A stretch of 64,000 nt of DNA from Centropus unirufus (taxonomy: Eukaryota; Chordata; Aves; Cuculiformes; Centropidae). Shown piece after piece: positions 1 to 13,829 of the stretch (position 1 is its first letter; each line of letters opens with the position of its first letter). The position numbers and the translations under genes were made by a program. The notes under the pieces are model-generated. The model was not told where the DNA came from. It made no database searches and saw only the letters and a program-made list of their open reading frames with translations. The DNA lies in NCBI GenBank assembly GCA_013397695.1, contig VYZI01000005.1, forward strand, positions 4,847,980-4,911,979, written 5' to 3'.

Positions 1-3000
1 AACTATATGTTTATTTGGTTTTCTTTTATATTTTTTTAAACTTTTAAGTAGAAATAAGAATTGTTATTTTTCTCAAGCGTTCATGGCCCTTCCTTCATTT
101 TAAGCAAGGAGAAACAGTCCTGACATATTACATATGACACATGACATAATGGATTTTTGGAAGAATCTTTTGCTGATTAACCATGCAGTGAAATGAAATG
201 CTTAATAGAAAACACTTGGCACAGGCTCCCTTATCAAAATGTCACCTTGAAAATGGCTCCAAGTCATTTGTCACTGTAGAGTCTACCCACGGTGCAAAAT
301 ACTGGCATCCTGTACTAACCCACTGTGACCAGACAGCCCGGGGTGATAAGGAAATTACAGGTATTACCTTTCTGGCTATCCACGGGTAATTAGCGGCTCT
401 CATAGGTTGTGATGATCTAGGAAACACCACGTCAAAGGCGATCTTTGTGCAAGGACTGACTCTGACAGTGCTCTGCTATCTTTGGCCAAGGTTAAATTTG
501 GGTCACTGTACATGTAAATGTATGGATTCACGCGTATGATGCCAACCCAGCTTAGTTCGGTGTTTGACCTTTGCAGAGAATGTTTTTTCTTGCAGTATTT
601 AGAAATTATTTGCAAAAACTAGCATCCACAGTGCGAATACAGCTGAGAGGTTATAAACGGAACTAGGTATTTCACTTGCTCTACTGCTATAAGGATGCCT
701 GGACCCTGATATTTTAGACAGAACAAGCTTCTGCCGAGAAATGACATCAACGTTCAGTCCACACAGTGCCCCTTCTGATCGCAGGCAAGATGAAGATTCC
801 TCAGACAGGCAACTCACTGCTCTTGTAAAGGGCAAAAGTCAAATTCTGCCCTTTTGAAGAAAAATGTTGGTAGCTGTCCCCCTGCTTTGAAAATTGGCGT
901 ACACTCTCCACAGATATGGTTGAGAACAAATATGGCCAGTGTTTTATCCCTACACGTCTGTCCTTATCATTTTTATGCCATTCAGATTGCCTCACTCTTA
1001 TTGTGCATTTAAGACACTATTTATTAGCCCTGCCTTTAAGAAATAATACAAATACCTGGAGTGTATGAAGCATTTAGGTAGAAATGTTACAATTTTTTTA
1101 TCCAGTATTTGTGCCATATGCAATAGAAATTAACATACCACAAAGTCCTCTGATTCCCATATTCTCATCACAGGCACAGTAAGCACAGCCCCCACAGTAA
1201 AACATGACACAAAGCCCAGTGGTACCTGAGATGCTGCATCTCTGCAGGATTTCACACCTCTTTCCTTTCTCCGTCTGCTCTCTCTAGCCCATCTCTAGAT
1301 GTCCACTCTATGCCTGAAAGAAGTAGCTCCAGGTCCCTCTGAAAACTCAAGGTTATTTATCTGGTCAAGGAATGGAAACACTTAGCCCATGGTGACAAAG
1401 ACAAGTGCCCTGCAGCACTTTCTGGTGACAGAAACACGCACCAGAAGTGGGGCAGCTGGAATATTACACAACAGCACAACACAGAAAGGTCCTCAATGGT
1501 TTCTTCAGTAAAACTAAGACAATATTCCTATGTGCATGAGTGGCCTGGTTCCATAACCGATATTACTTGGCATACTTTCATTTTTTAAAGCAAGATTTTT
1601 ATATCTAAAAACTGAGAACCCCTGGTGCCAAGTCATCTGTCAAAATGCTTCCTTCTTTTTCCATGCATCCCTGCATTTGCAGTTTGAGTCAGACCATTTG
1701 GACAGTGCTTTATGGTGCTTTCTCCTATCTATGGCCCCAGGAACGCTGTGATACACAAGGGGGCTCTTGGCGAGACATGCTAACACCAGGTCCATGAGTG
1801 ATTTAATCAGGCCTGAGTGTTCTTTTCCTCTCTCCCTGAACAGCCCGTGGTACAAAGGGGAGAAAAACAAATACTTCCATCACCACAGCACTAACATTAA
1901 CCTTTAGGTAATGAGTACCATAATTCAGGCCATTCGGTTTAGTTCAGTCCAGAAAAATCACATGGAGATGCGAAGGAGAGGATACTAATGAGTATTCTTG
2001 GATGCCCCCACTTGTCACTGGGAAAAACGGATGTGCTGCAGTGGACCAGTCAGACCTTCATCAATGGTGCCTGTGCCACAGGAGCGGCTAGGGGCATTGC
2101 TTGCTCTTACCAGCTTCATGTGCATTTCTGCACTGTATAAAACCCAGAGGAGAAACAATACAGACACAAAGCTCCGAAGAGGCACAATCTCTGTACAAAA
2201 ATGTGGGAGCAAGAGCAAATGCCCATCCCTGGCATTCACAAATGGGAACACAACATGCAGATGCTCTTGCCTATGCTGCTTTGTTATTGGCAATGAGCAG
2301 AAGGCATCTCCTGCCACTGTCTGTACCTCCTCATCCCAAAAGGCTAAAACTACTCATGGAGGAAAGATTAATATATCCCTTAAAAAAAGCACATGCCAAT
2401 GAATTGGCTCTCCTCCCTGAACTTTTAAGTCTTAAAAGGAGATAACCTACGCCTTCTTGTGTACCTTAATCTAGTGAATCTGTGAAGGAGTGACAGATTC
2501 GCAGGACAATAGAGGACAAGCCAGATAATATACTCCAATCAGCACCTTTGCAGCAAAATTGTGACTTTAAAGTCCATTCATAAAACGAAAGGGAAAATTA
2601 TGGGAGGCTGCTCTGGAACCTCCCTGCTTCAATGGTAAGGAAAGCCTCCCTTTTCCCTACAAACTGCATTCATTTTCTGACCTGTGCATTCTCAGTTGCT
2701 CTTGTGCAAACGCTGTCCTCTACGTTTAACTAATTCCTTTCTCCTCCAGCAGCCTTCCCCTCTGGTGTACTTTGCACACACCACATCACTGCTCAGCCTT
2801 TGCTGAGCACTCTGCTAGACTAAACACAGCGGGCTCCTCCAGTCTCCCCTCTCCATGTCTGCTTCTAGCTGACACTCGTTCTTCTACTGCACAACACAGT
2901 TCCAGTCCCGTACCACATACAATGTTGATTGTTCCAGTCTTAACGCGTGTAAAGTGCCGAGCACCCATATCTTCTCGTTTTTTCTTTGAAAAAAAAGATA

Positions 3001-6000
3001 AAAAAATCACTGCCTACAAAGCCCTACAAAACAGCCTGTTACCAAGTTACACATATAAAATAACCTATCCCACTAAAGCCACCGCATAAAAAGAAATTTT
3101 CTGCTTCTGTAATGAAATGTAAAACATTTGCTATTCTGGAACAGGAGCTAATATTCACCATGAGCTTTTTCATTAAGGTTTCTGATTAAGACAGTGTGCT
3201 TTACTGTATAATACACCAAAATCAAATGTTCATATTATGTTGCCTCTGTGCATCAAAGCTTATCTTGCAAATCCTGTGCAATTCATTGATTTTGTTTTTG
3301 TGTATCTCAAATAGCTCGTGTCACTGCCTGGATGCACAAAACTAAAATAAGACAGAGGGCACAGCTTACAACTCTACTTTTTCTGTCATTTCCATGAAAT
3401 GCATATTAAGTTTAATGTGGAAGAGACAATCACATGGAACATAACTCAGTTTTTCTGTCAGTGTAAGCAGTATATTGGTCTGTTTTTAGAAAGACTGCAC
3501 AGAAAAGCCTTAGCTGCAGCACAGGGGTGAAATACATGGGATAATACCACATGTGATACACAAATCCCTAAAGAAAGACTTCCTGCATTCCTTTTTAAGT
3601 TTATTTAAGCTTATTTCCTTCAAAGATTTTACTTCTTTCAGGAGAAGGTCAAGGCAACTTTCCTATACTTATCCCCGAGCAGAAAAGGAGATGAAACATC
3701 TACAAAGTGCCTGTATTGCCTAGATGAGCAGAGAAATTGGCTCTGTGGCCCAGAGCTGTTGTCATATTTGCCATTCTTGGCAGAAGACAGCATGCCGTTT
3801 CCCACACAAGTTCAGAGTAGTCACTGCCTCACACGTATTGCTGTGGTTTCTTTGTACTGTCCTAGCCGTCTCATCTCCTGCTTGTCTGGCAATCCTGCCC
3901 AAAAGGATAAAGTCCTCCTGTGGGTGATTCAGTCCACCTGAGCCGGAGGTGGTGCTACTCATGTTTCCAGCTTTTTTCACCAAGGGACTTGAGGCTTTCT
4001 GAAGGGACCATCCATTCCCCTGACACCAGGGGCATGCATCAGATGAATACTCTCTCTGGGCACGTGTCAACCCAAATGATGCCTCAACACTGCTACAGGA
4101 ATCATTTACCTGGGAGGAAAGGCACCCTTTTGGCTGCTCTTTGGTGTACCCAGTGGGGGAGATGAGGCTGATTACTGACTACAAAAGGTGCTGTGAAATA
4201 AGGCCAGTCCTCACAGCTCAAGCGATGCACAGAAAGTGGGGGGACCTCACAGAAGCATGTCCATGTGTTGAAGCCCAGGGGCTGTAAGTGATTTCTGCCT
4301 ATGGATGAGCACACAAACCTCCTGCTGGGACCCACAGGGAGCCTGGAGAACTCATCTCGGGGCAAAACTCAATCCTACCCATACAGCTCAAATGAAAAGA
4401 TAATAAAAATCCCCTCTGTGTACAGCCACGTGACACACAGCTAATGTTGCATGATGGAATAGTACAACTCACTCGACTTCGTTGGCCAGAAAAGCAAAAA
4501 AATTAATATTCAGCTTCATGCAGTGCTTTTTGTCGAATTTTTGAATTCCAAATAAACCTTGTTTGGAGAAAGCATTTCAGGAGCCTCGGTGACGCAGCCT
4601 CTTTACTGGTAGAGCCCCAGTAACAGCAGCGTTTGCTCAGAGACGTGCCCCAGGTTCCTCTTCTGGCAGCCAGTATCAATAGATTTTGTCCTAATACACA
4701 CAACACTTTCATGAGAACCCAAGAGCAACACTAAAACAAGGAAAAAGTATTAACCAAGGTTGTAATTATTCTATCTTAACTACTAGCTGCAGCACACCAG
4801 GTAAAATGAGGCTGTGCAACTCCTGAAGAGAAAAGCAGCAGACTCCCCGGTCTGCCTGAACTGCTGTGCAGCCACCCACCCCGCACTATATCCCTCCCTC
4901 CCCTCTGCTCCATGTTCATCACCAGGAAATACCAACCATAAATGCCTGACAGCAACCGGCACATGGCACAACTGTGTGGGCTTACCATAGCTGACCCTAC
5001 TCAAAGAAACGAGAAAGAGAAAATAAGAGGTTTTTTACTGTCCCTCCTCCATAGCTGATACTTTTTAACCTGAATTTTCCCAACTGAGCTTTAGTATCCA
5101 CACCATTAGTTACTACAGTAGATATTTTCATGGCACATCATCCCCTCTTTAGAAAAAACAAGCAAACAAAAAGAAACTGTCCAAGGAGTTCATCCTGAAA
5201 AAATAAACTCCTGTAATTCACACAGAGCAGATTCCACTGTGAAAACATTCCTGTTCTCTTCAGGAATGTGAAACTGTTTAACTCTGTCTACACAGCAGGC
5301 TTCACAGCCTGGAAAAGACCTGGCCAGGTTTTGCATTCATAAACGGAGGCGAATAACCCACCATCCTCAAATAAGGCCACAAAGCAAGGGGAAGCAATAA
5401 AGAACAACGAAGCACTCATTTGCACGGCGGAGCTGTGAGAAATCTCTGTGCGTGCTACGTTGCGCTGGTTTTACTCACCTCATCTGAACACGGGGGGAAA
5501 TGGAGTGGTCTGATAGGACACCCCCACAGGAACACGACCAGGACAAAGTACTGGGACAGGTATTATCGCTTTCCATAGAAATTGGGTAATTCTCAGTGGC
5601 GTGTGGCCCATGCTGGAGGAGAAGGGAGGCTGGGGTGGGTTCCGGCAGAAGAGGTGCAGAGGGGTGACCTGTGGGAGGCAGCCCACGTACCTGCAGCACC
5701 AGCCAGAAAAAGACAAACGACGAGGTGTCCAAGGAAATGGCACTGCTGCTCAGCACCCGTAGCACAGGCAGCGCTTGTGCGTAACTCACACGTATCACTG
5801 CACATACACACACAAACCAGGCATCTGTGGGAAGAAAAACTGAGCATTTGGCTGGAATATTCTGTCATCGCAGGCAGTCAGGTGAAAGTCTCTGTAAAGC
5901 ACCACGGAAATCCATGGATAAACCTACAGCTCTAGAAAGCCCGGCTGTACACATCACTTCCACAGGGAATCATAATTAATTAAAAATCCTCATATTTAAC

Positions 6001-8210
6001 GCAAACATTAAGACACTACATTTATTTCCAATATTTTATGCTGATTCCACATGGTTTAAAAGTCATTCTGTTATGAATTCTAAATCTAAGTACTGTATCC
6101 ACATTCCATATATATGAATATCATATTTCTCATCCTTGGGCAAATCTTGGGACCCTAAAATTTCTCTTGCATCAGAAAGAAAATATCTGGTTTATTTCTT
6201 TATGTAAATTTTTTTCATTACACTCATCCAGAAGAGTAAACAGAGAATGCATTCAACAAATCATGCTAACAGCAAAAATTTTATTTCAAATAGGTAAAGA
6301 CATGATTTTCTTTTTTATAGATAGATACACATATAGATGGGTAAGTGTGTATGTGCTTAGGCTGTTACCGATCTTCACTAAGCAGGGATTTAATGCAATT
6401 TTCCTATGGCAGGATCTCATTACGGTTTTAAAATAATCTGCAAAGTACATGCAGAGGCAGTTACAGACCTTTTAATTTGTCCTGCATGCATTTACCGACA
6501 ATTGTAAGATACACACAAATAAGCACAAGGACAGCTAAAAGTAGAGCATTTATGTGACCAGACCTCAGCATTTAGAAGTTGTATGCCTAGTTCTGAACTA
6601 GTTAATCACAGCTCTTTTTATATCCAGTAGGTATTTGTAAGGGTACTTTGGTATCATCCTGCTTAGACAGGCACCTAAGATAGATCAAGCACCCTGGAAG
6701 TGCTTGTTCACCGACTTTAAAGGGGGCTTAATGTAACAAGTTAGTACACAGACATCTAAAACGGGGTGAGGAAAACCAGACACTCACATTCACCTTAGCA
6801 GAGGTGCAGTAAAGGCTTTTTTTTGACCCATCAAGACCTGCAAGCCACCCCTGAAGGCCTTCCCTGCCTTCCTGCGGTGAATGCCCACAGCTCCCAGGGC
6901 ATCACTTGGCCCACCTCCTACTCCTGCAATCCTACAGCCAAGACCTGAATTCACATCAGATGTGCACCATTAGCAATGATGTTTCCTGCATTTGCAGTGC
7001 ATAAACGTGCTCCTGTAACAGCTCTCGCTATTCACCGTCATTTGGCTGGTGCTCAGTGATGTAACCCAGCGTGGATGAAAGAAACCCCTTTTTCTCCAGC
7101 CTCAACAATGTACCCATTTGTAAGCAAAGCCACTGCTTTCCCCCACGGAACTGGTTAGTAGTGATATTTTATTTAAAATTCTTGAGGAAGCTTATGGCTG
7201 AAGTAACTGTGATGTGAAAACCAGATGTCCAAGGCAGAGGAAAGATCCAAAGGGCTTTCAGGAATAGGGAGAATAATAATTTGGCTTAAGAGCCTGAGCT
7301 ATTCCTTTCCACGATGGGTCCTGGCAATGGGAGGGTGCCAGGTTGCGCATGAGGGTACATGATAAAGCCTATCCGCACTCACCATGGGACTGGCCTGTGC
7401 TCAAACACAGGGTGAAGAGGAGATGATCGAGGCTGTGCCCCCGTTTTCCTTGCAGTCAGCCACGTCTCGGTACTGCCACTTCACTTGTGCTTACGAGCGT
7501 CGGCCCAGGAACAAGTAGGGGCACAGCCAGTGTGGTAGCAGCTCTGGGCAGCATCCTCCATCCAGTAGATGTGGCCCCAGTCACCACATTGTGGATGTCG
7601 CCATGTAGTCACAGCAACTGTAAGAGACCATTAGCCTGGCCAGTGGGTGCCTTGTCACCTCGCTGGGGTCTGAGCCGTGACACAACTATGGACGAGGAGG
7701 CAGTGAGATGCTGCTCCAAGATGCTTAGTCTTAAGATCTCTTAGGTACCTCTACTTGAGCCTACCTGAGCCACAAAAATAGAGCCCATGTGCTATCATAC
7801 TCTTCCGGTACTGAGAAGACATCAAGCTTGGAGTCAATGAGGAGTCCGTATGCTCTCCAAGTACTTTACTTACTCAAAACACACACCCTACAATCCTTAA
7901 ATTTAGGGCAGCAAGGAAACATCAATGGCAGGCTCCATTGAAAAGTAGCATCACTTCTAACTTCGTTACCACCAAGCCCAAGAGAATAGTTCAAAGCCCA
8001 AGGGACTAGAGGGAGCTGGGTCCTTCCAACCCTCCTGCACATAAGTGGGAGAGCAGCTCCCTGCATCCATAGATAAAATTTATGCTGCCATTAGCACAAC
8101 GGTGGCTTCTTTAAGACTTTCTGAGTGTGCTGGTCTGACAGATCTACTTATAAAACTGGCTGAGATGTAAGACATGAGACACTTGAAATGCTTTGGCTGT
8201 AAAACACTAT
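1..8210. other. unique non-coding sequence, no gene seen
   Basis: This stretch holds only short open frames, the longest about 134 codons (1998-2402, plus). They overlap frames on the other strand, lack a coding-like residue pattern and match no family I know. There is no recognisable interspersed repeat. Small low-complexity patches occur, such as a short CA run near 5806-5818. It reads as ordinary vertebrate intergenic or intronic DNA. A distal exon or an unannotated long non-coding RNA cannot be excluded by eye. Confidence 0.6.
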
Positions 8211-8214
8211 CCAA

Positions 8215-8640
8215 CTATGTGTCAAAGAGAGACTGAACCTTTTTGGATACATCAAAAATTTGAATATGTTTTTTTGCAATTGTAGGTGTTTCAATTTGTG
8301 CCAAAATAACTTTGAATTGTTTTAAAAGTCCCCCTGCATGTCTGCCAAAGGATGTGCTCAGTGACAGGGAAAAGCTAGTAATAGATGATAAAATAGTATC
8401 AAACTCCTTCCCACTCAAAATGTCGGTGAAATCTTGTATAAATGGGGATGATTTGTCTGCGAGTGGTGTAACAGAACTATTGTACTTTGATGATGTTTAT
8501 TTCAACACCTGACACTGTACATATACCACAAGGATTTCTTCGTTAATTTTTACCATGGGTATAATGAATGCATGTATGCCTTTTTAATAGTTTCTGTCTT
8601 TCAGCTTTATCCAAGAACTATTAAGCAAAGGGATGGGGAG
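8215..8640. other. AT-rich block open on both strands; CNE-like or decayed coding
   Basis: On the minus strand a frame stays open from about 8494 to the stop at 8215 (roughly 90 codons). On the plus strand another runs from 8264 to the stop at 8510-8512 (roughly 80 codons). The plus frame is preceded by a T-rich tract ending in TAG at 8283-8285, which could act as a 3' splice site. Neither frame has a methionine near a sensible start, and I recognise neither product. The block could be a terminal exon, an old coding relic, a conserved non-coding element, or chance in stop-poor sequence. Chance or a non-coding element is the more likely reading. Confidence 0.25.
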
Positions 8641-9649
8641 TTATTCCAGGATAATATCCCCAAAATGTTGTGGGTTTTTTTAACTCTCTCCAATACATAA
8701 TGAAATGTGATTTTTCACTCTGAATTATTTTAAGTGAACTGCTGGAAGCTAGTATTTTATAAGCTGCCATCCTACTTTGATTGTAGGAAAATGTGTTGTC
8801 GTTCCTGTGAAAATCCTTAAGATATACAATCATCTATGTTCCTTTAACAGTGTCCTTTGAATACGTATATTAAAACGGTATCCCTGTTTTTTGGTTGTTT
8901 GAGTTTTTTTTTCAATTTTTAGCTATTTCCTTATTTTTACAGACATGCTTTAGCCAGAGATTTCAAGTACTCTGTCCACATTATGACTCCTATTAATTCC
9001 CCCTCTTGACTAACAAAACCTTCTTCCTTTTTGAGGTCAAAGTTAAAGAGTTGAGGCTAAACCTCAGGAAGCCAAGGGCTTAAGTCAGGCTGTGACTGCC
9101 CAAAAGTGAGCGTTGCTGGTAACACCAAGGAAAGCCGAACACCCATTTGCAGGAAGACTCCCAGCAATGGCACCTGCTATGATGTTCATCAATCTTCTTG
9201 ATGTTTAGCAGGAGATGACACTACTAAACCTGGATGTAAACAGAAGCAAAGTGCATACGAAGTTGTAATTTATATTGGCCTCCAAATGAGACAAAAATGA
9301 AGAGCTGAAAAATGTTTCTTATAAGTACATGAAGTACTAAGGGCCAGCAAGGATGCAATTTGGTATGCAAACCACAGCCTGGGTTTTGACCTTCAATTGC
9401 TTTCCGTCCTTTAAAACCCTACAAAAACCCCTTGAAAATTATCTTCAAATACATAGACACTTCAAAATTCAGCGACACTAAATACTGCTTTAACTGCTGG
9501 GACAAAACCAGAAGCACAGCACACAGCCTCCCGCAGGCAGGGAAATGCTCTGTATTTCCCTGTAAGGAGGGCCCTTCTTTAATAAGAGCTTCATCCGATC
9601 ACTGTCATTGTTCTAGATAATGGATTACCTACACATACATTTTCAAGTG

Positions 9650-10075
9650 TAATGACACTCTTGCTTATTAAAGACCTCTCAGCTGAAGGGGCAGAATATT
9701 ATGAACTGGCCAATCCATTCATTTCCTTGAATATGTTATTCAGTATTTTATGCTAAACCAGCAATACACCATCCATTTTAGTACAATGATCCTTATGTTC
9801 AATAAAACTGAAGTGCTGGATCATAAATCATTATAGTCATTTATTTTACATTAGACACATTAGCCACTATATTCCATAATCTATTACAATAAGGTGGATT
9901 TAAATGCACCCCAAGGAACTGCAATAATAACTTGAGAACCAAATATAGCAATTATGGATAAAATATGTTTAACCTAAAAATGCACTAGCTGCATAGACTG
10001 CTGTGAACTTTAAATAAAATTTAGGGAGGATGATAACTGTCCTGGAATAAACAAGCAGCAGAGGAAAACACAAAC
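9650..10075. promoter_or_regulatory. candidate conserved non-coding element
   Basis: This AT-rich unique block has no repeat signature. It is dense in short words typical of vertebrate developmental enhancers: several ATTA/TAAT cores, MEF2-like AT runs and CCAAT-like words. There is no long open frame. The call rests only on resemblance to known conserved non-coding elements. No alignment was available, so function and boundaries are uncertain. Confidence 0.3.
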
Positions 10076-10265
10076 TCCACTCCATGCTTCAGATAGTTTA
10101 ATATGCTCTAGCTATGGGGGAGGGGATGTTATGCTTATAAAATAATGTCTATTAAAATATTATTATTCCATTATTACTGGTTATATTATCTTCCCATCAC
10201 ACGAAAATTTCCTACATTTTCCTGGGTTTTACATCCTACTTATATTTCTAAATAGCTCTCTCCCT

Positions 10266-10530
10266 TGCTAGCTGGCTGGTTAACCTGTTTGAATGCTCTG
10301 AATGCTCTTCAGGATCCCTGGCACAATTTTAAACATTTTTGGCAAATTTTCCTTAACGTGTCCAGGCTTCTCTGGTGCTATTTCAGCTCCAGGCTCACCA
10401 ACAATGAAGGGGAAAGCCTGTTTGTCTCCTCCAGACGCAATGTCTCCACACAGTCTTAAAGGCCATTGGTAACTTTTTGGCCCCAGGCCAAGAAACAATC
10501 TCAAATGTTTGTGAACACAGTTCAGCATTT
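10266..10530 (-). other. minus-strand open frame with coding-like texture, unidentified
   Basis: Read on the minus strand, 10528-10280 encodes about 82 residues ending in a stop. The last 50 or so have a natural-looking mix of Pro, Gly, Lys, Glu and aliphatic residues, including AFPFIVGEPG and a C-terminal KMFKIVPGILKS segment. A second minus-strand frame (10679-10395) runs through the adjoining upstream sequence, so a single frameshift near 10400-10470 could join the two into one older frame. I do not recognise the product. It may be a relic of a retrotransposed or viral-like gene, a lone exon, or chance. There is no clear start, acceptor or poly(A) tail. Confidence 0.2.
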
Positions 10531-11930
10531 TTCAGAATTAGCGCTCTGCCAAGTATTAAAAACAACCACATGCCAAACCAAGAGATTATTTTTTTTTTTA
10601 CAGGGAGGACCCAGAACTTCAGACCATTGGGATTCCCAAAGATGCCTGTCACTAGCCTGGAGTGGAGGAGAAAGGGCACCGAGGGCCATCAGGCATCATC
10701 AGCGTGAAGAACTGACCTACGTGGTGCCCAAATTTCACCCATGCTGCTTTGTCTTTATAAAACCATGTTGCTTCCGGCATAAATTCCTTTATCCCTGAGA
10801 TATTTTACTAGGTTCATTACGTGGTGTTTTTTTTGTCTTCTCAGGAATAGAATTAATACTTGAGAACTAAATGCTCGCTGCCACCACAGTAGCTGTTCTT
10901 AGCTACTACCCCTGATTTTTCTGTGATGTTTCCAAAATAACTACTATTAACTTACATTTCTTAATTAATTTTCTAAGGAGCATTATAAGCTGGTTCTGCA
11001 GGTATGTACGCTGGATGTTCTGTTTTCCAACTCTTCTGTTATATGGGCTTTATCTATAGGCCTCCTTACCTCGCTTTCTCCATTCTGTCAGTGCCTTTTT
11101 TCCCCCACTAAGGCCAAATACTAAGGCTGGACACTGAGTGTAGCTCATTGAGCAGTTTCTAAAAGTAATCACCAAAGTCCAGCTGGAGGCTTGGGCAAAG
11201 CAGTGCTGCCCAAAGTGCACTGATGCTGCCTGCCCTGTGCCTGGAGTCTTCACTCTCCAGTTGCCAATGTAGAACCTTCCACAAAACCTCATATAAGCAA
11301 GAGAAAATGTCTAAGTTATTCATTACAAATTCAAATTAAAATTCTGCTTTTGCTTAAAATCATTAAATATACACAGGCAAATAAGCGCATATGAAGCAAG
11401 CTAAGGCAGAAGTTTGCTTTTCCAATGATCTGCCCATATTTTACTTCATATAACAAGAGCCATAGCGGTGATAGAAGGGAATTCTGAATGCAAGAAACCT
11501 CAGCTCTGGTTCAAATATTCTTAGTAGCTCCCATCAGAGGAGAGATGCTCCACATGACCTGTTTGTTTTTATTCTGTAGTCGCTGACTGAGGAGAGCTGT
11601 TGTGGTGCCACCACAAAGGGAACAATGCACCCAAGTTGTGTGTGTTTTGGAAGAGGAAGTAAATATTTTGTACATCCATTGCTGAACAAATAACTTTCTT
11701 TTTGACAAACAAGCACTGAAAATCTGTATATCTCATGAGAAGAATTCCAAACCCTGTGATAACCTCACACCACGGGTGCCCAGCAGAGCTCTGCAACAAG
11801 CACTGAGAAAGGCGGATGCTCTCACATCCATCCACACGTGTCATACAGGAACAGAAAGGGGAACAGAGAGGTGTGTAGCTAACCAAGTCACTGTAAATTT
11901 GTGTCTGAAGCAGGACAGAGCCTCAGAGCC
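10530..11930. other. unique non-coding sequence
   Basis: No interspersed repeat, RNA gene or convincing coding frame is visible. The short open frames on both strands overlap each other and look like chance. Confidence 0.55.
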
Positions 11931-13320
11931 AAGCTGCACATTCCTGCTCACTTCACAACCTGGGCTGCGCTCTGCCCCTCTGCCGGCACCGCATCCAGCA
12001 AGTCACGGTGCCAAGTAACCTGTAGCTGACATCTCCAAGGGGGAATATTTTTTTCCGAAGTATGGTATCGAAATGGAGAGCGGCGCACAGCGAGGGCCTC
12101 TGATCACTTGGGAGTTATGGCAGCCACTGAAGAGTCCTGCCAAGAAAAACTTTGCTCTGTTACTGGATATAGTTACAGAGAACAAGCTGATCAGGCAGGG
12201 GTCTCTGTCTTTCTCAGCCCTTCCTGAGAGAGCAAATGGAAGAGGGAGATGAAAGCAGCAGTGACCAAACCAGGTCATACGGCACACACTGCCCTCAGCT
12301 ACCTAGTGGCCACCACAGCAACCTGGCTGCCAGCTTGCTGCCCAGTAAGGCTCATGCTCCATCAGCCACACCTCATCCCAGGCCGGCACTCTCCCACTGC
12401 TGCCATGGATCTCCAGCGTAAAGCTGATTGCAAACCAGAGAGGAGCCCGCCTGTGGTGAGGCATGCGGAGGCAGCTATGCCAGCCCTGAGGCAGTATGGT
12501 GGCACCAGGAAAGAGCTCCCAGTTCCCACTGCGTAAAAACATAGCAAATTACATAGTGAGAGAACGCAGTAATGGCGAGTAATTGTTCATGTGTAAGATG
12601 TTGTGTATTTAAAAAGAAATAAAAAAGAGAAGTTCTTAGGGCATTAAGCTCTCTTGAAAGTCAGGGATGCAAGATGCAATGCCTGAACAGTCCCCCGCTA
12701 CACCTAGGGCACCCAAGTGCTATTCCCTCCCTGCATCGGGAGGTGGTTTCCCCACTGAAGTAAATTATCCAGAGGGCCCAGGGACTCTTGCCATAGAGCC
12801 AGCTTGCAAGGAGGGCAAGGTAAAGCAGGGAGCGAGGCAGCCATCCCTGAGGACGCCTCCTGTCAGCACTGGGGCACTGAGGTCCTCCCTGCTGCCTCCC
12901 CTGTGAAGCATCGGCCAGCGGAATTCAAACAGCCGCTTCCTGCCAGCCTGGCTGGCAAACAAACCTGTGGAAAAGTAAATACGTTTATCACACAGATTTC
13001 CTCTGCCCCTTTTCAAATAAGGAAGGGCTCAATGGCTTTCCTGAGCCAGACCTACAGTGAAGCCGTGACGATAAATACGTGCTCGCATGCTCATTCGAGT
13101 GACTACGGCCACAGGCGATACAGAGCTGCGTGGTTTCCGAAAGAGCCCCTCGGTGAAGGAGCCTTCCTCCCCACAAGCCAAAATGATGTAAAATGCGGAC
13201 CAGTTCCTGTGAGCCAAAACGTTGGGGCAGCATAACCAGATGAATGTGTCCCTCACACAGCCTTGGTGATGCCAGCTTCCCACTGCCATGTCTCCACCTT
13301 ACCAAATACAAAGGTCCTCT
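11930..13320. other. GC-richer unique segment with a local CpG cluster
   Basis: Base composition shifts toward G+C relative to the flanks, and overlapping open frames on both strands lengthen accordingly (up to 143 codons at 12804-13235). That is what GC-rich, stop-poor DNA produces by chance. None of the frames shows a recognisable domain. The segment contains a tight CpG cluster at 13064-13152. It could be a weak CpG island, a promoter of a non-coding transcript, or a regulatory element. Confidence 0.4.
13064..13152. promoter_or_regulatory. CpG-dense patch
   Basis: I count ten CpG dinucleotides in 89 bases (C at 13064, 13069, 13078, 13084, 13096, 13106, 13116, 13129, 13138 and 13151). Bulk vertebrate DNA is CpG-depleted by methylation, so such local retention suggests an unmethylated regulatory element or a recent insertion. 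It is too short for a classical CpG island. Confidence 0.35.
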
Positions 13321-13800
13321 TGAAGGAAATGGGAGTGAAATTCAGCCCTGTTAGCAGCAGGAAATAGCCAAGGACTTGAAATCACCCGAGCCAGGACCCT
13401 GGCCTTAAATTTTCCAGTCTGACGCTAGCACAGCATCAGTACCTTTAAAGTCTCTATTAAGAAGGGGTAAAAACAGTTGGAGAAGTCAGGGCCATCTCTG
13501 GGAATTTATACGAAAAATGTTTGCCGTACAGCAGATCAAAATAGCATTTTGACTCATTGATCCCTTGAATGCCATAAAATCTGAAGTAAGATCCTTGTGC
13601 TTAGCGGTGGGAAAAATGAGTTTCTTTGGCTGCCTATCATAACATAAAGAATGAATAAAATAAAGAAAAACAAAGGAAAAGAAAGGAGATACAAAGCTTG
13701 ACATGAGGGTAAAGACAAGCCAGCAATTAAAAAAGATAAATGGGCTTCGATTTACAAAAAAAAACCTAAACCTCTGCCTCAGTAGCATGTTTAGTTCTTA
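13320..13800. other. unique sequence with purine-rich patch
   Basis: A purine-rich A/G tract lies around 13636-13690; the rest is unremarkable. The minus-strand open frame across it (13788-13486) is Phe/Ser-rich, as expected from translating the complement of a purine tract. Confidence 0.5.
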
Positions 13801-13821
13801 ATCAAGTCTTATTACAATTGC

Positions 13822-13829
13822 ATGCAAAT
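13822..13829 (+). promoter_or_regulatory. exact POU octamer motif
   Basis: ATGCAAAT is the consensus octamer bound by POU-domain factors (OCT family). A single 8-mer arises often by chance; its weight comes only from lying inside a CNE-like block. Confidence 0.25.

Noticed and set aside
12804..13235. 143-codon plus-strand open frame
   Set aside because: It lies in a GC-richer segment where stops are rare, overlaps frames of similar size on the other strand, and shows no known domain or splice context.
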